A stretch of DNA of 64,000 nucleotides from Geosiphon pyriformis (lineage: Eukaryota > Glomeromycota > Glomeromycetes > Archaeosporales > Geosiphonaceae). The position numbers were made by a program, and so were the translations under genes. Where the stretch lies: assembly GCA_016748015.1 (NCBI GenBank), contig JAAOMT010000602.1, forward strand, positions 1,316,054-1,380,053, written 5' to 3'. The notes under the pieces were generated by a model. It worked only from the letters and a program-made list of their open reading frames with translations, searched no databases and was not told the origin of the DNA. Shown here piece by piece: positions 11,099 through 22,727 of the stretch. Positions within the stretch are counted from its first letter, which is position 1. Every line of letters begins with the position of its first letter.

Positions 11099-11860
11099 CT
11101 AGTTAACCAACCCGAGCTGCTCAATCCAAGAAGCCCAATCTTTGACTGCCTCTTCAACCTGACATTCAGGCTTTAATGCAATAGCTTTTATATCTTCATA
11201 TGCAGGAAAATGAGGTGATGATGGTGGAACATATTTTGAAATTCGTAACCACTGTTGAGTAAGTCTTGAATCCATTGGACATTCTCGTCTTTTTCGTCGC
11301 AAAATTTTGGCTTCAATATTAGCTTCTTTGTCGATATCGTCTTCAATGGCCAAAGAATTCTTTTCAGGAACCGTTTGCAACGGAGGTGATGGTGTGATAT
11401 TTTCAATTAAAGTTGATAGAACATTTGTATGACGTGTGACTTTAATTTCTAATCCTTTAGGATTTTTTTTTGATTTTTTCCAAGCCTGAAATTCTTTTGG
11501 AAGCCTTGAACATATCACTCTATCAGGTAAATATTCTTCTTTGAAAAGTTTTGAAATCATTCCTCGATAGAATTGAATATGTGATATGAGCTTTTCATAG
11601 TCCTCGTCATATAGTTCATCACTTGAAGAAGAGTCCTCACTCTTCTCGTCGTCGTCGTCGTGAAAGTATTCGTTGTAGATCGAGGAGGGGTAATTGTTTA
11701 ATGGTTTACACATGTCACACTCGTAGAGAAAAGCTTCACAGTATTTCGGAATGCTATTGTTTGGATGATCTTTTTCCAAGATGAGTTGTTGAAGAATATA
11801 AAGGGAATCCATAATACGATGTAATGGGTGCTGATAAGTTTGATCATGAGTAGTAAACAT
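11099..11860 (-). CDS. Unrecognised 253-residue acidic protein
   Basis: An intact single-exon ORF from a good ATG (MFTTHDQTYQHPLHRIMD). Residues 1-65 look helical and contain a CDMC pair. Residues 67-92 are a strongly acidic Asp/Glu/Ser run. A basic stretch follows (WKKSKKNPKG) and then a second basic cluster (LRRKRRE) that could be a nuclear signal. The C-terminus is well ordered, with aromatic residues and Pro (YVPPSSPHFPAYEDI, then DWASWIEQLGL). No membrane segment or signal peptide is seen. The pattern of acidic run, basic cluster and ordered tail would suit a nuclear or chromatin-associated protein, but no family is recognised. Confidence 0.65.
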   Translation of the reverse strand: MFTTHDQTYQHPLHRIMDSLYILQQLILEKDHPNNSIPKYCEAFLYECDMCKPLNNYPSSIYNEYFHDDDDEKSEDSSSSDELYDEDYEKLISHIQFYRGMISKLFKEEYLPDRVICSRLPKEFQAWKKSKKNPKGLEIKVTRHTNVLSTLIENITPSPPLQTVPEKNSLAIEDDIDKEANIEAKILRRKRRECPMDSRLTQQWLRISKYVPPSSPHFPAYEDIKAIALKPECQVEEAVKDWASWIEQLGLVN

Positions 11861-14800
11861 TTTAATTTTAATTAATAATTAATTGAAGTTGAATATATGT
11901 GATAAAATTAAAGAAGTAGATATTGATTTCAGAAAAAAAATTAAGGGTTCATTAAAATTTCTAAATCCTTAGTTACTATTCAAAATAAAAGAAGTGTTTC
12001 AAAATTGGTTAAGGAAAAGAGTAATCTTCCTCCCTCGTTTCATTCTCTTACTTTATATGAAAATTTATTGTATGATTAGCTGTATAATGCCACGAAGCTC
12101 GCACAACATATTTATAAGCCATTGTGAAATAACAATACAGTCATCTGGTCTTCTTAATTGTATTGTTTTTGTTGGCTACGCACATAATACAAAGTTATGG
12201 AAATGTTGTCATTGTTGAAGCTAGAGAATCAGGTAAAGATAATGGATATTTGACAAAGTATGATAAATAATTTCATTATATTCATATCTTATATAAGCAA
12301 ATCATTTACCTATAATTTTTTTTTATATTCAGTAGGTTTGTATGACTTTTGATCCTCCCCCTCTCGCTCCCGAAAATAGCTAAAAAATCTAATTAACTAG
12401 GTAACTTTTAATTTTTCATTTTCAACTAGTTTGCTAAAATTCAATAGAGAGATTATTTAAAATTTTTCTCCAGACAAGACCTCTTTATTAATATTAAAAT
12501 TCGTAATTAATGATTATAATAGAAAAAATCTAGTTTTGCTTTTTTTTCCTGGAAGTTTGAAACCCTAAGAAGGGATTTTGTTTTACCAAATTTTAGATGT
12601 GATTTCCTTGATATAAAAATTTGAAAAGGTTAATAATTCGATTTCTTGATAAAGTTGAGGATAGCGTTCAAAAACGTCAAGATACGATTTCATTGAGATT
12701 TTTTCATCCCCACCCATCTTTGTCTACAACTTTCCTGATTTAATTTATAGAAACAATACAAAAAAAACTTATCTTGACAATATTAAAATACCGTTTCTTT
12801 TTTTAGAAAGATTAGCAATTGAGTTCATTATAATTGACAAAGTGTCCTATTTTAGAACCTGTATAACAGCAACAATTAGATTGGAGCTCGGGTAATTTCT
12901 AGTGCTGATCAATGCGGAGAAACGAAAGTTCGGACATAATAGTTGTTAACATTGTTCGCCAAATTGACGTTAATCACTGGATTAGATAAGTGGTAGTTTT
13001 TATACAAAAAAACTTTTGATAATAAACACAATACATGTACTCCTAATTACCGAAAATATTGTTCCAATTTTCAAGGTTTAACATAGGAACTAGATGCTCA
13101 ATAAAACCCCACGTAATATTAACGATTACAATGGATGATATATTAAAAGGCTAAGATTATTTTTAGATTAATAGATTTCTAAGACGTCAAGTTAAATTAT
13201 CCCACTATTCTTATTTTATTCAACAATAAAAAAATTGAGTTTTAAATTAATCCAACACTTTAATTTTTTCAAATGTAAATTCATACTTTGTATATATCAA
13301 ACTCTTTCTATTGAAAATATACGTTCTTTTACTAATAGAACAAAATAAATTTTACTTCCAATAGTCCTAATTCAATGCAAGTCTTATATCTAATTCGCAT
13401 CTTAAAACAAATAAAGGAAAATTTATAAAAGCCTCATGATCAATGCACAGGATATTTTTTTTTGTGTAAAATTTTTCAGAATTTTTGAGTTCATAGCAAC
13501 ATAAATAAATGATTTACAAAATTAATTGTAATATATATCTGTTGTATGAGAGATTAAATCATCTTAATCTCACCATTATCTTTCTTTTAATCATACAAAA
13601 TTTTTTTTACATAGTTATCAACTTTAATTGGGTTTTTTTTATTTGTAAACATAATTTTTGGATAATGATTTTTCCCTTTGATTAAATTTATTTGAATGAA
13701 AAGAAAATTAATTCTAAAAAATTTTAATTGAAAGTTGAATTGAAATCAAAATAATAATTAAAATTAAAATAGGCTTTAAACAAAAATGTCTTTGATAATT
13801 TGAGATATTAATCGACATTTTGAAGATAAAACTGAGTATTTGTAACAATTATTATAATTTACAACTTGAATTTTACGTTGCTGACTATTTAAATATACTT
13901 TAAACATCACAAAGTTAGCTTACAATATCATTAGCATTCAATTTTTAATAAACTGAGCCTAACATAAAAAATAAAACTTTCAAAAAAAGTGTCCAATCAT
14001 CAAAAATTACCATTAACTAACTATTTTATTTTTCATTATTAAAAGTAAGAAAATTTGATGTCCTTAAAGATACTTTCAAGCCAAAACGTATTTATGGCTC
14101 TTGATTGAGATGATTGTCGCCAAAGAAAATTGGAAAATACTTTTTATGTAATAATATCACAGAGCTGTGCTGAAAATTAAAAGTGCAAATTCTTGACATA
14201 AATATTTTTGATATTCATGTACTGAGTAGTTTCCCGATTATTAAATTTATCATGAGCTATAGAATACACTAAAATCTACTGAAAAAAATTTACATTAAAT
14301 CTACATTCTAGCTGTGAATTTTCAAGAATTATGAGATTTCCAGAATCCATGGACTGCCTTTGTCAAGATATCGGAAAACAACAACCTAAAACCTCTCCCT
14401 ATGTGGGGTACAGCGTATAAATCTTCATGTAATTTCAGACTATTGTTGTCATTCGAGCTTCAAACATAAATATCATTTATTGCATTGGAGATTCGATTTT
14501 TATGTAGTCTGTAAATAAAAATATAAACAAAAAGCAAGGTAATTTCGGATTCAGTATGATAAACTATAGTATCTTTATTGTAAAAAATAATAAAAAGCTT
14601 AATGCATATCAATTTTTTTACTAAAAATCATTTTCAAAAAAAAAATTGCCCCGCTGAAACTTGTAATTTTTCAAAAACTAACATTTATTATCAATTTTGG
14701 ATTGATGTTTGGCTCCCAAGAGCTTTGTTAACGACAAAAATTTGAGGTATCTTTCAATGCAAGGATCTACTTTATAAAATTGTGAATGATCAACTTTTTA

Positions 14801-15299
14801 TTTTATTTTTTATTTTTTAAAATTTTAAAGCGGCATGCTTAGCTCAATCTAGATATTGTAAGCATGTCCTGTGTAAAAATCACGCAATATTCTTTAATAA
14901 AACTCATATTTACCTTTACTTCCACAAAGAACTGTTAAATATTGACAAAAGTTTCTTCTTTTACGTATTTCATCCATAGGATGTTCCAAGTCATGCAGAT
15001 TTTCATGGATTTACTTAACTTTTTGGTACTATCTCATCTCTAAACAACAGTTTTCATTCAAAAAAAACAGTTATAGTAAAAAAAATTAAGGCTAATGTCA
15101 AGAATGAAAACACAAAGAAATAGCATTTTCAAATTTTGAAATGGAAATTATATAAAATTATTGCACCAAGTGTCAACGATCTGTTGTTATGAAAATCAAT
15201 TACATAATTTTACCAATATTGATCATTTGATAAAAAGTGCCGAGGCAGTAAATCTCAGTGATCCTTAGAAATGAAAAAGATTTAGCACTAAAAATAAAA
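11861..15299. other. AT-rich intergenic desert
   Basis: About 3.4 kb with no supported gene. A 74-codon ORF at 11994-12218 lacks any features. No tandem repeat or structured element stands out beyond homopolymer runs. Confidence 0.55.
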
Positions 15300-15309
15300 A
15301 TATGCATTG

Positions 15310-16680
15310 CCAAGTAAGGTTACTATTTCCTTGCATGTATAGGCTTCATTTCGGATGACAACATGAACTTCTAGCTCCTCAGCCTTGGCGATCAGAAGTT
15401 GACAGAAACAGTAACATAACCAGTGAAGCATTTTTCAGACAGTATTTCGCGTCCTTTCTCTCGCCTTACAATTGTCATGTCTGCCACCTTAAACGACGAG
15501 GTGACAATTGCGTCAAACTCGTGAGTGAAAAACACGATTGTCTTTCACCCTGCAGACGCACAATTCTTCGTCGTAAACTTTGAAGTAGAGACAGCCAGTT
15601 CGAAATGAAGTGATTCATATACTTTACACAGGCAAAAAATTCATCTAATATCACCAAAGTCCATTTTAACACACTCCTTTAGAGTGGAACACCAATTGAA
15701 GACGCGAGCGCCAGAATTGCATAGATTGAGATGTACGCGGACTTTGTTTTGTGCCTCATAAACAAAGAAAACGTTCAATCGTTGGGTTTTCGAATTTTTC
15801 GTCAGATGTAATCTTGTGCGGATAGGGCTATTTCTGTGCTCAGTCTCGAAATAGAAAGGCTACAGTGCGCTTTTATCTTATTATAAAAAAGTTTTCTTTG
15901 AAATTTTTTTAAGCAACTACGTGCATAGGCATGCATTGACGAAGTGTCAAGGTACGAGACATAAAAACGATTCAAAAATGAAAATTTTGATAACGTACTG
16001 AAGCCCCTTTTCGTACTCATGAAGTATCCGAGTAATTTTGTCTCGCGCCGTCAGTGCGTGATCAATAACTTCAGCCATTTCTTTTTCATAATACTATTTT
16101 GCTTTATCACACAAAAGGTCTTTTTATTCCACCCTACTATGGTATTAAAGAAGAATCTCGCCAAGCCTATCCATTGCTCCAATAATTGCTTCTGAGGATG
16201 TTGGGATACACCTTGATCAAAGAATGCGGTTGAGAAGTTCTCGCAGGCATCGTCACGTGCTGCCGCCCTGGTTTTTATATTGAGCTTTTTGCTTGAGTTG
16301 GCGCTCTCTTCTGTATCTAGCTGCTCGCCGTTCTTCAATTCTGGAAGTGAAGACACACTGTTAATGACAAAGTTGAACTCTAAAAGTTCGTGCCCGTTAA
16401 AGGTTTCATCATCGAAAAAAGCGACGAATTTTGCAGAATGAAAGATGTATTAGAGGAGGTTCCAAGACAAGTGGCAGAAAACGACCGCAATCACTTATTA
16501 TAACTTCTGAGACCATTCTGCGACTTGTTTGTTCCAGTAGGTCATTAAGTTCCGGTCTTTTGACGTTGAAACTGGATCGATATCGTTGAGAAGTTTATAG
16601 GTTGGAAATTGAGAAAGAAGGACCCGCTTTTGTTGCCTGATATCTATTTTTGCTTGACACGAGAGACACGCGCGTAAAGG
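15310..16680 (-). pseudogene. Decayed Fanzor/TnpB-like RNA-guided nuclease
   Basis: Read 16680 to 15310 on the minus strand in shifting frames, this GC-richer block gives one protein-like trail. The order is: an N-terminal part with YWNKQVAEWSQKL; two stops; an SFCKIRRFF-type stretch; an acidic/polar segment; then QHPQKQLLEQWIGLARFFFN (about 16130-16190), which fits the Q..L..WIG..R..YN signature near the start of TnpB/Fanzor proteins. Next comes ALTARDKITRILHEYEKGLQ. About 15690-15720 reads NSGARVFNW where the RuvC-I motif has DPGxRxF, so the catalytic Asp is Asn, followed by DFGDIR-IFCLCKVYESL matching the family's GDI.RI.RLC..YD.L. Then SSFKVADMTIVRREKGREI matches the PSF..S.M segment. Finally KMLHWLCYCFCQLLIAKAEE and NEAYTCKE match KML.WSHYRFRQ.L...A and NE.YTSKTCG. 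Frameshifts and stops (near 16470, 16500, 16060, 15950, 15625, 15470) make it non-functional. The zinc-finger tail is not clearly preserved. Confidence 0.8.
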
Positions 16681-18300
16681 TAACAGCCGAGAAGATAGGG
16701 GAGAAGGTGGTGATTGTAGCAGTAATGGCTTTATTTTGTGAAATTAGCTCGAGAACGAGAGAAGATTATGGAGATGAATACATGGTAAGAGAGCAATTTT
16801 AGATAGCAAAAAGAAGGTAAAATTATTTATTGGCACGAGTTTGAACCTTACTAAGCAGCTTTATTATAAGAATTTACTAAGATTTTTCAGCGTAATTAAT
16901 TTATCACTTGACCAAAAACCTTTGCTCTTTTTTTTTAAGAACCTTTCAAACCAATCGATAGAAATAAAGCTCTTTTCCATTTTTTATATGTGAATTAAAT
17001 ACAAGATTCTTTAGAATTTTTTAACGATTCAAGTTTTCCAATCGTAACAATGTTTTGATTTTTAATTTCATGAGTTGAACCTAAAATTCTTGTATGCAAA
17101 TATCTAAGTTAAAAAAGTATATGATTTGCGTAAAAAATGTGCAAATTCAAAATCTAGCCACTTCAAATTCTTATTAATACCCCTTAAATTTTAGCGGACA
17201 AGCGTAAATATTTTGAATTTATTCTCTCAGAGTATTGTTGAGCATTCTGGGAATGCCAAATTATTTGTCCAACTACCCAGAGTACAAACTTGAATTAAAA
17301 TCTCTCGTATGATGTAGTGCTTGGCTCAAAATTTTCATTATTAGAAAATGTGCAATGCCATAAAAGCACTCTTTTTAAGATTTTTTTTTCTTTGTTACTT
17401 GTTTACAATTAAACTTCTTTGCAGAAGAAAATGCTTTCAAATGTGCTCTAGGCATAAAACGCCAATTTTGATTAATGATACTAGGAAAAGTTCAAAGGAG
17501 AGTTTCAGACATACAATCATGCAGGTCTAAAATTATCAAAACGTCAACAATTTTTGGGGTTGCCATTGATGGAAACTTATCACAATGGCTATAATTTATA
17601 ATAGCTTTATTCCTTAATTTTTAATATCAAGCTTGTTTTTTTTTTGGCTGAATTTTAAGACTATTTACTTTTCTTAACTTTCGGATGTGAGAAATTTGAA
17701 GGGACACTTTGCATTGCAAATTCTGATCCGGTTTCAAGTCATTGTTACTAGAGATAGAGAAATAGACTCTAGCATACTTAAAAGACAAACATGAGAATTC
17801 AAGCATTGTCATTTGACTATTTTTGGTGAAATAAATTGTATTAAATATGCAAACATTCGACACATGTCAAATATTTGATGTGCTTTGATTTAGTACCACA
17901 ATAAATTCTTAAGTAATTTTTTACGCCCAAAGAGTGAATTTAAAGTTTTTCCTCCTGGGATGAAAAACAATTTTTTTTTAGCTTCACATGAAGTTGAGAT
18001 ATTGAAAAGCAATCTTATTGGCTGATTAGTGTTTTAAAATTAGGATTTCCTATTTTTTCTGTTTTTTATTTTTGAACAGGAATGTATAGTAATATTATTG
18101 CCAAAAATCTCACGTTATTAACGGAAAGACAAACCAGGAAGCAAAAAAAAAACCAATCCTTGGAATCCTAATTCTTTTACCTGCATTACATCATCTAATA
18201 AAACTTTAAGGCTTAACGTTTCACAACGACCAAATAAAATTTCGGGGCTTGATACATTTAAGATTAAAATCTGTACTACAAGAGAGAAATTGACCAATAG
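16681..18300. other. AT-rich intergenic DNA
   Basis: No gene is supported. The first 100 bp continue the higher-GC block of the neighbouring relic, so its upstream limit may lie a little beyond 16680. ORFs at 17348-17530 and 17627-17863 have no recognisable features. Confidence 0.5.
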
Positions 18301-18329
18301 AAAAAGGAGCTTATATTGAGCTCCTTTTT
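18301..18329. promoter_or_regulatory. Perfect 11-bp hairpin with T-run, terminator-like
   Basis: AAAAAGGAGCT (18301-18311), a 7-base loop, then AGCTCCTTTTT (18319-18329) forms a perfect stem ending in a T-run. In a bacterium it would be called an intrinsic terminator. In this fungal setting, about 230 bp upstream of an HMG-box gene, it is more likely a regulatory or mobile-element hairpin. Confidence 0.5.
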
Positions 18330-18336
18330 TATCTTA

Positions 18337-18375
18337 GAGAAAGCTCAACTTTGAGAAAGCTCAACTTTGAGAAAA
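18337..18375. repeat. 16-bp tandem repeat upstream of HMG gene
   Basis: Two exact copies of GAGAAAGCTCAACTTT (18337-18352 and 18353-18368) and the start of a third. They begin 7 bp after the hairpin and lie about 190 bp upstream of the HMG-box start codon, in the probable promoter. They could be paired protein-binding sites. Confidence 0.6.
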
Positions 18376-18560
18376 TACAAGGCAGTGAGATATTTGTCAC
18401 ACTCTAAGGAAGTTTTCATATTAGATTTGAATTCAAAAGTTTATTCCACTTGCGCAGTAACGCCACCTCAAGTATAAAATTGAGTTGTTGAATTTTGTTT
18501 CAATCATCTCGGCGAACTTATTTTTACCTTTAAACACTCGAAACAATCGTATCAAAAAAT

Positions 18561-19364
18561 ATGGATGAGTATTTGCAAAATCTTAGTCAATCTGGTAAAG
18601 AGATGATTATTGTGTTTGAATCAGATCTCAATCCCCCATTTTTTAAGTTAGTCGTTCCCTTGACCAAACTCCTTCAGCTAAACAAACCTTTAATGTCACA
18701 AAAAAACAAACAAAAAACACCAAATGGTTTTATTCTCTTTATGATAAATTTTCGTTCAGGCTACAAGGAGGAATGCCAATGCTCAAATTGCCTACCTAAA
18801 AATGAGAATGCACCCACTGATATCTCATGTCGGAAACGGATCGATCTTGAAAATTTGACCAGAATTGGCGCGAGGGAATGGCAAAGGCAACCGAACTGTA
18901 TAAAGAGATACTTTGAACTGCTAGCTGATGTTGCTCAATCTATTCAAGATGCCAAATTTAAGAGCGAGATATCACATATTAAATTCAATTTAAAAAAACA
19001 GAAGCAAAAAAATAAGAAAACTGCAACAAAAAAGAGTTCAAATCATAAACACGTTATTATAGATCCTTATCGAGAAACTAGTACCAATTGTGGTAAATTC
19101 CCTTGTTCGTTTAACCAACATGAATTTTCACAAACCAAATTTATGCCAATTCAAACTAGCTCTTATCTTTATTCATCCACTTTAATGCAGAATGTACCAC
19201 AATCATTTATTTTACAATCTCAGGATTTGAAATTTCCTTGCCCCTTAACACAACAAGAAAACCTGTTTATATGCAACTCAGACTTAATTGATTCTCAGTA
19301 TTTAAGTATTGCTTCTAATTTTTTCTTGGCTGAAACGCCTATGGATCAAACACTTTCTCTTTGA
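18561..19364 (+). CDS. Diverged MATA-type HMG-box protein
   Basis: A 267-residue single-exon ORF. Residues 52-66 (QKTPNGFILFMINFR) match the opening of a MATA-HMG box (P.NAFILYR...), and residues 96-125 (ENLTRIGAREWQRQP, then KRYFELLADVAQ) match its second and third helices, with the core Trp at residue 107. Between them is an insertion of about 25 residues holding a CQCSNC cluster (Cys 72, 74, 77) and a further Cys 90, which typical boxes lack; it might bind metal. A Lys-rich stretch at 143-160 could be a nuclear signal. The tail is polar, rich in Ser and Gln. The protein is expected to be a nuclear DNA-binding regulator. It shares with two HMG genes further along a hydrophobic VPLTKL segment just before the box. 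The upstream hairpin and tandem repeat may belong to its promoter. Confidence 0.7.
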   Translation: MDEYLQNLSQSGKEMIIVFESDLNPPFFKLVVPLTKLLQLNKPLMSQKNKQKTPNGFILFMINFRSGYKEECQCSNCLPKNENAPTDISCRKRIDLENLTRIGAREWQRQPNCIKRYFELLADVAQSIQDAKFKSEISHIKFNLKKQKQKNKKTATKKSSNHKHVIIDPYRETSTNCGKFPCSFNQHEFSQTKFMPIQTSSYLYSSTLMQNVPQSFILQSQDLKFPCPLTQQENLFICNSDLIDSQYLSIASNFFLAETPMDQTLSL

Positions 19365-22300
19365 TTAAATATCACTTTTAAACTTATTTTCCTCTTAAGG
19401 CCAAAAAAGTTCAAGAGCTTTTGGAATTAAGATATTCTCTTGGTAAGATTTAAATATTCAATATAGTATAAACATTTCCCTGAAACCTCATATTTTAAGC
19501 AACAATAATCCCCTTTAATATGATATATTATGAATTTTTCTGATCTAAATTTTTATTTAAAAAAGTTTATTATGATGAAACTTTACTAAAGTCTTTTAAA
19601 TTTTTCGTTATTTCTTAATATTTTATGAATCAAAATTTTAATAAATTAGTTTAGTGCATTCTAGCGATAAATTTAGCTTAAAGATTATCCCCGTGTTACA
19701 AAGTGCCCTACAAAGATTAAAATTTTAAACGCTATAATTCGAATCAATGAACAACGAAAAAATTGCCGACTATTTAATAAAACAACCATATATTTCAATT
19801 AAAAATGACTTCACCTTCTCCGCTTGTTGAAACTTGTAATATCCCACTTTCCATGAACAGAGAGAGATGGATTAAGATCACGGAGCCCAGGTTTTGAGGA
19901 GGAGATTGTGATGGTACAGTGCTGAAAAGGCATTTTTGTAAAGTGAAAAGCTTTCATATAATTTTTTACACTCATGTTTTCGAGCAAGAATAGTGTAAAG
20001 GATCTAGATATAGCCATGGTAGATAGAATTTAATCTGCGACTGATAAAAAAAATTGCTGGATTATTTCCCAACTTTATGAATAATCTAGTATTAAGATAT
20101 TATTGAGATAAAGAAAACTGTAAACTTTGTTTAGTTTTTATTAAAAACTACTTTAATACTTTTAGAATTAATATTAAGTTTAAAATCTAATATTGATTGC
20201 TGGTAAAAAGGTAAAAAGGTCAAAATATCAAAAAGAAATGGTGTATTAAAGTTTGATTTTTTACCAAAAAAAAAAATATTAAATTGAACAATTGTCTAAT
20301 TTTTTATTTTTATAAACCTCAATTATTTTAAAAATTTTTAATGAGATTAAATATTAATTATTACTATTATTGAAATTTCTAAAATAAAATAATCTATTGA
20401 CCTTCTTTCTATTATATCAATAGTTTTAAAATATATATTTAAAGAATAAATATATATTCTCAGAAAAACTTATAATAGACTATGATTTATCGACTTCGTG
20501 AGATTAGCTTTTTAAAGAAAAAAATCGATTTTTTTGATAAAAGCTTATATTATTTATATTAATTTTCAAAAATCATTTTATTATTACTGGAAGATAAAAA
20601 CACTTTTAAAAAATAAAAAAAAAAGTTTAGTCTTCATCTACATAATAATGAAACAATAAAATGCTGAACATTTTATTAAAAAAGTCTTTATATTGATCTT
20701 TGATTGTTTTCCTTTGATCGTTAAAGGCTAAATGATAAAAAATGAATCGACAAAGATAAAACAAAAAAGCCTGTCCCGATATTATCTTTAAATCAAAAAA
20801 ATCAAACAGATTGAAATAAATAATTACAATTTATAAACATAAACACCTTTGTATACGAAAAGCTTTTTCAGGTTCACAGCGAGGAGTTAGTTGTATGGAA
20901 ATAGAATCTTTGAGGTTCGTCTTTCTAAAGTGCTAAAATTTCAAAGCTTAAGAAACGTCAAATATTAATGAGTAAACGGTATGTATAGTACAATATAAGT
21001 AGGAAAATGAGCCCTTCAGATCTCAATTAAATAAAAATTTTAAAAAAGAAAAAAACTACTCTGCTCTATATGCAATCAATAAATTTACGTTCTTTTTATT
21101 GCTCACTAGTCCAAATTAAGGGTTTTTGTGATAATCTTTTAAGAGTTTAGCTAAATTAGGATTCAATAAATATCCTTTCACGGTAAATAAAACTATCAAT
21201 TTATGCGCTGTTGACAATTGAAGTTTTTTTTCTTGTCGAAAGGATGACTTTTTAAAAGCTAAAATAGATCTTAAATTCAATTTTAATTTAGTAATAACTT
21301 TTATACTAAAAAAAAGTTTTACTTTATCCGTCTGCTTAAAAGTTACAATAAAACTTTTCTCATTTTTTTAATTCCCCTTTTTTTAAAGAACTATCTGCAA
21401 AACTGCTGAAACTCTTGCAGTTACCTCATGATCGAGACAAAAAGAACAAATTCCAATCATCTTTCATTGCATTATCGCTCCAACTGTCAAGCACATGTTA
21501 CCACGGGCAGACAAATGGTTACTCCTTTGACTTTCTTGTGCTAAGGTTATTTCCTTGTACTTGGTATATATATATATATATTTTAAAAGACTCATTTTCA
21601 ATCCAATATTATAACTTTAATATTTTGTACCTTATTATGGGCGTGTCACTAAGTAATTCAAAATAAATCTATTGTTTTTGAAACAAAATAAAAAAACAAG
21701 AGTTTATAATCTTCAAATCGAAATTTTTTCGTTAAAAACTCGATCCGCATTAATCTCTTGTGTTGGTGTCTCATGAACTTTTCGTCATAGCTATTTTAGA
21801 CCTATACTTATTCCTTTATTATCTCATTATTACTACAAAAATCACAACTGAAAATTCGTTTTGTCAATGAAAGCAACATTTAAATCCAAGGAAGGTAAAT
21901 TTAGGAAACCCCGAAGTGAATCAGAAATTAGCACTGAGAATAATTGATCTATCACTATCTTTTAAAGAAATCAAGTTCATTTTATAAGAGAAAAAACTTC
22001 TTACATTTTTCCTCCGATATCTCAATTGACTCCATACGAAAATTTCCAGAAACCTTTACCCTTTTATTTTGTTAGAAAAAAAAGTTTTTGCTTACATAAA
22101 AGTTTTCAAATTATATCAATTCTTATCAATCATGATAAAATTAAAAGTATAAAACAGTATGTAATTTCTCAATAAATATATAAAATGATGAATTATTTTT
22201 TTGTCGGATATGAAATGCACGAGGTCGTGGCTATGATGATTGCTATTGTGGTGCATTGCATAGCATAATACCGGAAAAACAAAAAGGTGGAAATCTTGAC

Positions 22301-22727
22301 CATGCAATTTAATCAATTATATAAGTACATTTTTGGTCTGATAGATTTCATGTAGGCCAAAGCGTGATTCAATATTTTTAAATTTTATTTTTTATCTTCA
22401 AATCCATGAAGAAATTTTTTTAAAAGAATACTTTGTATTTAGTCAATAAGTGATCATATTTCCGGTAAAAATGGGAATAACTGATGGACTTAAATTAAAA
22501 TAATATGGACTTTAAACAAGAAAAATTCAGAACAATCAAAACAGTGCACTTAAAGACTAGACTTAATAAAATAATGAGCAAGTTTATTTGATTTCATTAA
22601 TAGAAGCTCATAACATAATTAGAAAATTGATTTTTTTTTAAAAAATCAAGCATATTGACCAATAATTTTAACTTAACCGTAAATCTTGTATCGAGAATTT
22701 TCTCACGCCAATTTTAGACCTTAAAAC
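19365..22727. other. AT-rich intergenic desert
   Basis: About 3.4 kb without a supported gene. It holds a TA dinucleotide run at 21564-21580. ORFs at 19811-20017, 21415-21666 and 22116-22316 show no family features. The 21415 ORF starts from a non-ATG codon and is partly made of the TA run. Confidence 0.5.

Noticed and set aside
15475-16356. Three separate small genes on the minus strand
   Set aside because: Together they form one broken Fanzor/TnpB-like trail with shifts and stops.
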